This document shows positions 1 to 6,050 of a stretch of DNA of 9,792 nucleotides, in pieces. Every line of letters starts with the position of its first letter. Position 1 is the stretch's first letter. Below the pieces are notes generated by a model that saw only the letters and a list, made by a program, of their open reading frames with translations, was not told the DNA's origin and did not search any database. The position numbers were made by a program, and so were the translations under genes. Where the stretch lies: assembly GCA_002422865.1 (NCBI GenBank), contig DITN01000061.1:1-9792 (forward strand), in the 5' to 3' direction. This DNA comes from Bacteroidetes bacterium UBA6183 (lineage in GTDB: Bacteria; Bacteroidota; Bacteroidia; UKL13-3).

Positions 1-2
1 AA

Positions 3-254
3 GTGCTTAACAAGGAATATCAACATTACAACAAGTATTATATCTGCGAATTTTCGGGTGAACAACTCAGTCTTTTTGTTGATGAAAAAAATATCAGGAA
101 GGTACTTAAAGTAAAAAATATTTATTACTTTAAACCATCAAGTAAGCAGGCCAAAGGATTACCCAATCTTACCAACACACCAACTCCTTTTATACTAAGC
201 GCTGATAACAAAAAAATTGATTACTTACCGTTGGATTTAATTATAGGTGAATGA
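3..254 (+). CDS. C-terminal part of an unrecognised protein (5' end outside window)
   Basis: The frame is open from the window edge, so the GTG at 3-5 is probably internal and the true start lies upstream. The 83 visible residues contain many Lys, Asn and Tyr, have no membrane segment or signal peptide, and end in LDLIIGE before TGA. The composition resembles the neighbouring proteins and looks like a real C-terminus. I recognise no family or motif and assign no function. It is followed by 194 bp with no gene before the WG-like repeat protein, so the two are probably separate transcription units. It could also be a decayed remnant, because only the tail is visible. Confidence 0.5.
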   Translation: MLNKEYQHYNKYYICEFSGEQLSLFVDEKNIRKVLKVKNIYYFKPSSKQAKGLPNLTNTPTPFILSADNKKIDYLPLDLIIGE

Positions 255-448
255 TTGAAAAACTATATTTTTTTTACCATTCCACTCCCTAATGTAAGAT
301 TCTATTCTATAATAAAGTGAATAACATATTAAGCAAAAGCGGCCTATTGAAACCCAACGCAGATTTACAATTTATTAGTAAATAATTTTAAAAAGAATAA
401 AACCAAAATAATGAATTGCGATAACTAACAAACTAAAACATAAAACAT

Positions 449-1081
449 ATGAAACATCTAACAATTATTCTACTCTTTGCCTTAACAGGAGTTATGGCAA
501 ATGCACAAATCAAGTACAACCACATTGGTCAACTAGGCGAATTTAAGTCTGATTTGGTATTGGTTGAACTTGATAACAAACTTGGCTTTATAAACGATAA
601 AGGCAAAGAAATTATTAAACCAACATACGATCATATTGGACAGTTTGGTGAATATAAATCGGATTGGGCCTTGGTTAAACTTAACAACAAATTAGGCTTT
701 ATTGATGATGAAGGAAGAGAAATGATAAAACCTATTTATGATAAAATCGGGCAATTTGGTGAATATAAATCCAGTTGGGCATTAATACAAATCAATAATA
801 AACTCGGATTTATCAATGAAAAGGGGGAAGAAATTATTAACCCAATATATGATAAAATTGGGCAGTTTGGCGAATATAAATCGGATTGGGCTTTGGTGGA
901 GGTAAACAATAAACTGGGTTTTATTAACGATAAAGGTGAGGTGGTAGTTAAACCTATTTACGATAAAATTGGTCAATTTGGAGAAGTAAAATCTAATTGG
1001 GCTTCAGTAAAATTGAATGACAAAGTTGGCTTTATCAACGACAAAGGAAAAGAGTTGATTATGCCTTATCAAAAGCCCTAA
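449..1081 (+). CDS. Secreted WG-like repeat protein, five 37-residue repeats
   Basis: This is a 210-residue protein. Residues 1-20 form a Sec signal peptide (Lys-2, hydrophobic stretch IILLFALTGVM, cleavage after ANA), so it should be exported to the periplasm or cell surface. The rest is five tandem repeats at about residues 23-59, 60-96, 97-133, 134-170 and 171-210. The pattern is YDxIGQFGEYKSxWALV, NNKLGFIND.G, then E.I.KPI. This matches the WG-repeat (KWG) family, a beta-rich repeat thought to mediate binding, although the defining Trp-Gly is Leu-Gly here (Val-Gly in the last repeat). There is no enzyme domain, so a structural or binding role is likely and the partner is unknown. The ATG at 449 is chosen because it gives a complete signal peptide. 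The gene stands alone and converges with menC 38 bp downstream. Confidence 0.85.
   Translation: MKHLTIILLFALTGVMANAQIKYNHIGQLGEFKSDLVLVELDNKLGFINDKGKEIIKPTYDHIGQFGEYKSDWALVKLNNKLGFIDDEGREMIKPIYDKIGQFGEYKSSWALIQINNKLGFINEKGEEIINPIYDKIGQFGEYKSDWALVEVNNKLGFINDKGEVVVKPIYDKIGQFGEVKSNWASVKLNDKVGFINDKGKELIMPYQKP
515..1078 (+). repeat. Five tandem in-frame 111-bp repeats
   Basis: The units begin at 515, 626, 737, 848 and 959, and the last runs a few codons longer. Units 2-4 share long near-identical stretches, for example the codons for FGEYKS and LGFI. Unit 1 and the end of unit 5 differ most. An exact 37-codon period with this DNA similarity indicates growth by tandem duplication, and copy number could change by recombination without breaking the frame. 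Confidence 0.9.
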
Positions 1082-1091
1082 ATAGGCAAAC

Positions 1092-1104
1092 TAATAACTT
1101 ATTA
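1092..1104. terminator. Weak AT-only palindrome between convergent genes
   Basis: TAATAA and TTATTA face each other around a single C in the 38-bp gap between the repeat-protein gene and menC, which converge here. It might help termination in both directions. The stem is A/T only and the T-tract is short, so the call rests mainly on position. Confidence 0.2.
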
Positions 1105-1119
1105 TTTTGCTTTAAAATA

Positions 1120-2181
1120 TTAGAAATTCAAGTTCAAAACCTCCCCTAACACCCACCCTTTACTTACATCATAAACCAACTTCCCGTTGCTAACTACTAG
1201 TGGCGATGGAATGTTTTTTGTGTACAAACTACCTGTACCAAGGCCTTGCGGTACTTGCAGGTGTTGTGTGGCTGTCCATTGTGCTATGGCATTTAAACCA
1301 ATGTTGCTTTCTAATGCACTGGTAGCCCACCAACCTATATTGTTTTGCTGAGCCAATTTAACCCACGCTTCACTGTTTGAAAGTCCGCCCAATAAGGTGG
1401 GTTTTAAAATAATGTGTTGTGGTTTTATGTGTTGTAATAAACGTTGTCCGTCTGCTTTTACATCAACCCCAATCAACTCTTCATCTAACGCAATGGCAAT
1501 GGGTGTTTTGGCACACAGTTCTTGCATGGCATCCCACTGTTTGGGTTTAATGGGTTGCTCTATGCTGTGTATGTCAAATCGAGAAAGTTCGCGTAATTTT
1601 TCTAAAGCATCGGCAGCTAAAAAAGCACCATTGGCATCTAAACGTATGGTAATATTAAAGGCATTAAATTGTTTTCTAAATGCTTCTAACATGCGGCATT
1701 CTTCATCAAAATCCAAAGCACCAACTTTAAATTTTATGGTATCAAAACCTTGCTGTGCCTTTTGTATGGCTTCTTGCAACATGGTTTCTTTTTCGTTCAT
1801 CCACACCAGTCCATTAATGGCAATGGGTTGTTGGTTGCGGTAAAATGGCGTGTCATACAATAAAAAATCTTCTTGGTGTTGTGCGGCTAAAAAAGCGGTT
1901 TCAAAAGCAAATTGCACGCTGGGGAAACCCGAAAAATCTAACATATTGAAATTATAACCATTGGTAACGGCTACGCAACATTCGTTGATTTTATTTTCAA
2001 TTTGTGTAACATCATCAACACTTAAACCGGGCAATGGAGCAGCTTCGCCCCAATAACTTTTACGTTCGGTTTTACCGGTAAGTACCACGTAATACACCGT
2101 ATGCGTTTGCATGGTATTACGCGATGTTTTAGCCGGTTTTACAAATTGTAATTGGTGTTTTATATACGAGGCTACAAACAT
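1120..2181 (-). CDS. menC: o-Succinylbenzoate synthase (MenC)
   Basis: MenC dehydrates SHCHC to o-succinylbenzoate in the cytoplasm, a step of menaquinone synthesis. The 353-residue protein is an enolase-superfamily member of normal length, with an N-terminal capping domain (about 1-115) and a barrel. The expected catalytic and metal residues are present: the KxK pair K150/K152 in IKFKVG, D182 in RLDANG, E208 in SIEQP, D233 in ALDEE and K260 in IILKP. The WGEAAPLPGLS segment (residues 44-54) is typical of the family. Its ATG shares one base with the TAA of menA (TAATG), so the two are probably translationally coupled. It is the last gene of a four-gene minus-strand operon. Other enolase-superfamily activities such as dipeptide epimerase are possible by fold, but the menA neighbour argues strongly for MenC. 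Confidence 0.93.
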   Translation of the reverse strand: MFVASYIKHQLQFVKPAKTSRNTMQTHTVYYVVLTGKTERKSYWGEAAPLPGLSVDDVTQIENKINECCVAVTNGYNFNMLDFSGFPSVQFAFETAFLAAQHQEDFLLYDTPFYRNQQPIAINGLVWMNEKETMLQEAIQKAQQGFDTIKFKVGALDFDEECRMLEAFRKQFNAFNITIRLDANGAFLAADALEKLRELSRFDIHSIEQPIKPKQWDAMQELCAKTPIAIALDEELIGVDVKADGQRLLQHIKPQHIILKPTLLGGLSNSEAWVKLAQQNNIGWWATSALESNIGLNAIAQWTATQHLQVPQGLGTGSLYTKNIPSPLVVSNGKLVYDVSKGWVLGEVLNLNF

Positions 2182-3146
2182 TATCTCACAAAATTATGAA
2201 TGGTATCACTTACAAAAATACCCAAGGCTATGGTTTGAATCACCACAAAAACCACCACCAACAATAAGGTTGATAAACTCAATTGTTTTAACAAGGCATT
2301 ATATTTTGGTGAGGGTTCCAATTGTTGAACAGTAATGGCTTGTTTAATGATGGGAATAAAAGCCAATACACTTAGATATTGTATCCAATGTAACAAGTTA
2401 ACCTGAATAAAAATAACCAAAACCACCAACGCTCCTAATATTAAAAACCAGTGGTACAAACGTGCTTTTTGCACACCCATTTTAACCACAATGGTATTTT
2501 TTCCTGAGGCGCGGTCGTTTTCAATATCACGAATATTGTTGGTATTTAACACTGCAGTACTTAATAAACCAATGGTTGTTGCAGGTAATATCATCCACTT
2601 ATCAACCGGCCAACGCCAGGTAAAATGGTTGTGTAAAATGTAAACACCCAACACAGCCACCAGTCCAAAAAACACAAATACAAACACATCACCCAAACCA
2701 CTATAACCATAGGCACTTTTGCCAACGGTATATTTTATAGCAGCAGCAATGGCCGCAATGCCTAACATAAAAAACAGTAAAAACGAGTAGTTGATGTTTC
2801 CATTGGCAGCAACATACAACAAGCTGATACCGCTTATTAAACTCAACACCACAAAAACAATAATCATGCGTAACATGGCTTTTGGCGTAATGTTTCCGCT
2901 TTGTAATGCACGCATGTTCCCTACCCTTTTTTCGTTATCGGTACCTTTGGTAAAGTCGCCATAATCGTTGGCCAGGTTACTGAGTATTTGTAAAAAAATG
3001 GCGGTAAGCAAAGCCAAAATAGTGATTAACTTGTGCGATTCAACGCCACTTAAATCAGACAAAGCACTGCCCATTAAAATACCCGAAACGGCCAATGGTA
3101 AAGTGCGCAGTCGCATGGCGCTAATCCATGTTTTTAAATTCGACAT
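2181..3146 (-). CDS. menA: 1,4-Dihydroxy-2-naphthoate polyprenyltransferase (MenA)
   Basis: MenA joins a polyprenyl diphosphate to 1,4-dihydroxy-2-naphthoate in the inner membrane, giving demethylmenaquinone. The 321-residue protein is a UbiA-family prenyltransferase of usual length, with about eight or nine hydrophobic helices. Both Asp-rich Mg-diphosphate motifs are visible: NDYGDFTKGTD at residues 60-70 and NNIRDIENDRASG at 203-215. The N-terminal MRLRTLPLAVSG is characteristic of MenA. The start lies 3 bp after the DUF3037 stop, and the stop overlaps the menC start by one base, so it is embedded in an operon with no room for its own promoter. MenB, MenD, MenE and MenF are not in the window and must be encoded elsewhere. 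Confidence 0.94.
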   Translation of the reverse strand: MSNLKTWISAMRLRTLPLAVSGILMGSALSDLSGVESHKLITILALLTAIFLQILSNLANDYGDFTKGTDNEKRVGNMRALQSGNITPKAMLRMIIVFVVLSLISGISLLYVAANGNINYSFLLFFMLGIAAIAAAIKYTVGKSAYGYSGLGDVFVFVFFGLVAVLGVYILHNHFTWRWPVDKWMILPATTIGLLSTAVLNTNNIRDIENDRASGKNTIVVKMGVQKARLYHWFLILGALVVLVIFIQVNLLHWIQYLSVLAFIPIIKQAITVQQLEPSPKYNALLKQLSLSTLLLVVVFVVIQTIALGIFVSDTIHNFVR

Positions 3147-3149
3147 AGG

Positions 3150-3545
3150 TTATTGTTGTGGTGTTGCCACCAATTCGTTAAACAATTGTTCTAATTTTAA
3201 ATCAGCATCGTTGCAAAACCCCGGATGTGTTTCGGAGGTTTGTATAACCGTACTGCGTTTTGCTGTTAACCATTTAAAACGCGATTGTACATCCAGTGAT
3301 GCAATGGTTCCGGATTGGTTGTTGCCTATACATATTTGTTCGAACGCCTCTAAATGTTGTTTAATATCATTTACATCAGCCCAAGGAAAAGCCTGTAAAA
3401 TACGTTGTTCATCAAACCCAAACTTTGCTTTTAGGTATTTGTTTTTTTTGCAAAATAATACCACACCAACATTTAAACATTCGCCACGCTCAACCCTTGG
3501 TATTATTTTAACAACAGCATACTCAAATAAGTTTTTCTCTTGCAT
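3150..3545 (-). CDS. DUF3037 family protein
   Basis: This is a 131-residue soluble protein with no signal peptide or membrane segment. The N-terminal block YAVVKIIPRVERGECLNVGV (residues 9-28) is the hallmark I associate with DUF3037, a family without an established biochemical function. The C-terminal half is variable and has a short LDVQSRFKW segment. The ATG lies inside the 3' end of the HipA-like kinase gene (23-bp overlap, different frame), and the stop is 3 bp before the menA start. The overlap suggests coupled translation and a working partnership with the kinase. DUF3037 genes next to HipA-like genes are, to my knowledge, a recurring arrangement. It has no visible helix-turn-helix, so it is not an obvious HipB-type antitoxin. 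Family assignment is fairly secure; role unknown. Confidence 0.8.
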   Translation of the reverse strand: MQEKNLFEYAVVKIIPRVERGECLNVGVVLFCKKNKYLKAKFGFDEQRILQAFPWADVNDIKQHLEAFEQICIGNNQSGTIASLDVQSRFKWLTAKRSTVIQTSETHPGFCNDADLKLEQLFNELVATPQQ

Positions 3546-4320
3546 GGTTGGCTTCGTTTAAAAAGGTTGAACTGTGGGCTAAACGTATGGTTAAAAATTG
3601 TTGGTACACTTCACGAACTTCGTTTGCAGGTAAACCAACATTGGTATGGGTTAACCAGGTTTCGGGAATGGCATGTACAACATTATGTATTACCTCAGGA
3701 GTAATACAATTTAACATGTAATCATTTATATTTTTCAGGTTTGATGCCATGGGCAACAACACATGGTCTTTTATCATTACAAATGGTTTGATGGCTTGCT
3801 CTTGCCAATTGTCCCAGGTGTGATGAAAATACAAGGATGCACCATGATCTATTAACCATAATTGTTTGTTCCAAGTAAGCATGTTGGTATTTTTAACGGT
3901 GCGATCCACATTGGTTAAAAAGGCATCTAACCAAACAATTTTTGAGGCTAAATCAGCATCTAGTTTTGTTACCAAAGCATCGTAAGTAATAGAACCCGAT
4001 AAATAATGCACACCTAAATTTAAACCTACACTGGCTTTTAATAAATCTTGTATTTCTTCATCCGGTTCAGTTCTGCCAAAAGCTTCATCTAAGGTTGCAA
4101 ACACCAACTCGGGTGTGTTTAATCCGGCAGCACGGGCTAACTCGCCACCAATAAAATCGGCAATAAGGGCTTTAACACCTTGACCTGCACCCCTGAATTT
4201 TATCACGTATAAAAATCCATCATCGGCCTCTGCTAGGGCTGGCATGGAGCCACCTTCGCGCAAAGGGGTAACGTAGCGGGTTATATTTACATGTCTAATA
4301 CTTGCGTCTGTTTCAATCAT
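3523..4320 (-). CDS. Small HipA-like kinase-fold protein
   Basis: This 265-residue cytoplasmic protein resembles the short HipA-like (HipA_2) family. Kinase-fold landmarks are in order: a candidate ATP-binding lysine K41 in YVIKFRGAGQG, a catalytic-loop-like segment LDAFLTNVDRTVKNTN with D139 and N144 in the D-x4-N spacing of HipA, and D158 in LWLIDHG as the metal-binding Asp. It therefore looks capable of phosphotransfer. It is much shorter than HipA of E. coli (about 440 residues) and lacks the N-terminal HipA domain. The substrate is unknown; known HipA kinases phosphorylate glutamyl-tRNA synthetase, but nothing here shows that target. It is first in the operon, 17 bp downstream of a good promoter, and overlaps the DUF3037 gene. 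The ATG at 4318-4320 is the first in-frame start after the -7 box. Confidence 0.78.
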   Translation of the reverse strand: MIETDASIRHVNITRYVTPLREGGSMPALAEADDGFLYVIKFRGAGQGVKALIADFIGGELARAAGLNTPELVFATLDEAFGRTEPDEEIQDLLKASVGLNLGVHYLSGSITYDALVTKLDADLASKIVWLDAFLTNVDRTVKNTNMLTWNKQLWLIDHGASLYFHHTWDNWQEQAIKPFVMIKDHVLLPMASNLKNINDYMLNCITPEVIHNVVHAIPETWLTHTNVGLPANEVREVYQQFLTIRLAHSSTFLNEANHAREKLI

Positions 4321-4336
4321 AGCTAAAAATAATTGT

Positions 4337-4366
4337 CAAAAGTAGGGAAAGCAAACGTTACAACAA
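4337..4366 (-). promoter_or_regulatory. Bacteroidota-type promoter of the HipA-like/DUF3037/menA/menC operon
   Basis: On the minus strand a perfect -7 box TACTTTTG (4344-4337) matches TAnnTTTG. A TTG (4366-4364) lies 19 bp upstream, the normal spacing for the -33 element of the primary sigma factor in this phylum. Transcription would start around 4330, giving a leader of about 10 bases before the ATG at 4320. No other promoter is apparent within the operon. Confidence 0.55.
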
Positions 4367-4379
4367 TATGTGGGGGAAT

Positions 4380-4612
4380 AACCACAGCGAACGCAGCGTT
4401 TTTCACAGCGATAACAGCGAATTAATTGCTCATAGAAATCTTAGCATTTCACAGAAAGTTTAATTTTTCTTTAACCACTGTCAGGGTTTATAACCGCTTA
4501 CAAGGCTTCCACTCCTACTCCCATGCCGAAGGCATTCCCTCCGCTGTTTTCTTCGTGGCCGCTGTGGTTAAATCCTTTGCCGAAGGCAAGAAACTGAGAG
4601 CCGTGGTTAAAT
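4380..4612. repeat. Non-coding spacer with CACAGCG array and GCC-GAA-GGC hairpins
   Basis: The 354 bp between the divergent operon and hflX hold no convincing gene. Four CACAGCG-like heptads start at 4383, 4392, 4404 and 4413, spaced 9, 12 and 9 bp. An inverted partner, CGCTGTGGTT at 4560-4569, exactly complements AACCACAGCG at 4380-4389. Two hairpins share the core GCC-GAA-GGC: ATGCC/GGCAT at 4523-4535 and TTGCC/GGCAA at 4577-4589. GTGGTTAAAT occurs directly at 4564-4573 and 4603-4612. An 81-codon open frame across 4426-4671 is judged not coding because its sequence is built from these repeats. Confidence 0.6.
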
Positions 4613-4674
4613 ACCCCAATCAAAATAACCTCCACACAACAAAAAACTTGTTGTATTTTCGCCACTTATAATAC

Positions 4675-5859
4675 ATGGCAAAAGATAAACTACACGAAAC
4701 CCACAAAAAACAAGAAACAGCCGTTTTAGTTGGCGTGGTTACTCAACAACAAAAAATAGAACAAGCCGAAGAATATTTGGATGAGTTGGCTTTTTTAACC
4801 TTAACTGCCGGAGCACGCGTGGTTAAACGTTTTCTACAGCGTTTACCTAAACCGCACTCGGGTACTTTTGTGGGTGAAGGAAAGTTGCAAGAGATTGCTG
4901 ATTTTGTAAATGAAAACGAAATTGATATGGTGATATTTGATGATGAACTCAGTCCATCGCAAATACGCAACATCGAGCATACACTTAAATGCAAAATACT
5001 GGACAGGAGTAATCTTATCTTAGATATTTTTGCAACCAATGCACGTACCGCTCAGGCCAAAATGCAGGTGGAGTTGGCACAAGCACAATACCTATTACCA
5101 CGTTTAACGCGTATGTGGACCCACTTAAGTAAACATGCCGGAGGTATTGGTACACGTGGTCCGGGTGAAAGTGAGATTGAAACAGATAGGCGTGTAATTC
5201 GTGATACCATTGGTAAATATAAAGCACGTTTAAAAGAAATAGAACAACAAGCCGAAACCCGCAGAAAAAATCGCGATGATAAAGTTAGGTTAACTTTGGT
5301 GGGATACACCAACGTGGGTAAATCCAGCATATTAAACATGCTCAGCAAAAGTGATGTACTTGCCGAAGACAAGCTATTTGCAACCTTAGACAGTACCGTA
5401 CGTAAAGTGGTTATTGATGATATTCCTTTTTTGTTAACAGATACCGTTGGGTTTATCCGCAAGCTTCCTCATCAATTAATCGAATGTTTTAAAAGCACCT
5501 TGGATGAGATAACCGAAGCCGATGCTTTGATACATGTAGTGGATGTTTCGCACCCAAATTTTGAAGACCAAATAGCGGTGGTGAATAAAACCTTAGAAGA
5601 AATTAAAGCCCATAAAAAGCCTATTTTATTGGTGTTTAATAAAATTGATAAACTGAAAGAACCGCTCAGATTACCCGATGAAATTGAAGAAGGCGAAGAA
5701 GACATTCCTTACATTGATCGTTTAAAAAACACTTGGATGGCGAAAGAAAATGCACCTGCTATTTTTATTTCGGCTACAAAAAAAACCAATGTGCAAGAAC
5801 TTAAAGATGCAGTTATAGCATTGGTGAGAAAACATAACAAGGTGGGCTACTTTAAGTAG
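4675..5859 (+). CDS. hflX: GTPase HflX
   Basis: HflX is a ribosome-binding GTPase that splits or rescues stalled 70S ribosomes under stress. The 394-residue protein has the standard architecture. The N-terminal HflX domain (about 15-195) includes SGTFVGEGK at 62-70 and the conserved GGIGTRGPGESEIETDRR at 156-173, followed by a charged coiled-coil linker (about 180-203). The G domain has G1 GYTNVGKS at 210-217, the switch-I threonine region ATLDST at 236-241, G3 DTVG at 256-259, G4 NKID at 322-325 and G5 SAT at 366-368. All nucleotide-binding motifs look intact. The ATG at 4675 is only 14 bp after a near-consensus -7 box (TATTTTCG, 4654-4661), so the leader may be very short. The gene appears to be transcribed alone and ends in a hairpin covering its stop codon. 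Confidence 0.95.
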   Translation: MAKDKLHETHKKQETAVLVGVVTQQQKIEQAEEYLDELAFLTLTAGARVVKRFLQRLPKPHSGTFVGEGKLQEIADFVNENEIDMVIFDDELSPSQIRNIEHTLKCKILDRSNLILDIFATNARTAQAKMQVELAQAQYLLPRLTRMWTHLSKHAGGIGTRGPGESEIETDRRVIRDTIGKYKARLKEIEQQAETRRKNRDDKVRLTLVGYTNVGKSSILNMLSKSDVLAEDKLFATLDSTVRKVVIDDIPFLLTDTVGFIRKLPHQLIECFKSTLDEITEADALIHVVDVSHPNFEDQIAVVNKTLEEIKAHKKPILLVFNKIDKLKEPLRLPDEIEEGEEDIPYIDRLKNTWMAKENAPAIFISATKKTNVQELKDAVIALVRKHNKVGYFK

Positions 5860-5870
5860 CCTCTCTTGTT
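5845..5870 (+). terminator. Hairpin across the hflX stop codon, possible terminator
   Basis: GGCTAC (5845-5850) pairs with GTAGCC (5856-5861) around TTTAA, and the flanking T and A bases make the whole 17-base segment palindromic apart from its centre. The TAG stop of hflX is inside the right arm. It is followed by TCTCTTGTTT, a T-rich but interrupted tail. It is plausible as an intrinsic terminator of moderate strength. Confidence 0.45.
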
Positions 5871-5999
5871 TAAGCACGAAATGGAAGTTATTTAGGCTTC
5901 ATTGCTTGGACAACCCGCTTTCTGAAAACAATTAAATACCCTCATTATCAAGCAAAAACTAAAACCTTTTTTGGCATTAGCTAAAGCCACATATTTTCA

Positions 6000-6007
6000 T
6001 ATTTTTG
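6000..6007 (+). promoter_or_regulatory. Likely -7 box of the parvulin gene
   Basis: TATTTTTG exactly matches TAnnTTTG and lies 43 bp before the ATG. The nearest upstream TTTG (5970-5973) is 26 bp away, longer than usual, so the -33 element is uncertain. The rest of the spacer 5862-6050 shows no other feature. Confidence 0.45.
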
Positions 6008-6050
6008 CATCTCGTCAAAATTAGGACTAACAACAAAATCTATCAAACAA

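Noticed and set aside
1397..1843. 148-codon plus-strand frame opposite menC
   Set aside because: It is antisense to a gene with complete catalytic motifs and is rich in Cys, Met and Ser, as expected of a shadow frame.
2968..3561. 197-codon plus-strand frame opposite menA and the DUF3037 gene
   Set aside because: It is antisense to two recognised genes and has no domain of its own.
3523..4320. Classical hipBA toxin-antitoxin locus
   Set aside because: There is no HipB-type helix-turn-helix gene and the kinase lacks the HipA N-terminal domain, so only a HipA-like fold is claimed.
4426..4671. Open frame of 81 codons between the operon and hflX
   Set aside because: It runs through the CACAGCG/GCC-GAA-GGC repeat spacer, has no family resemblance, and its start has no promoter or ribosome site; the frame follows from repeat composition.
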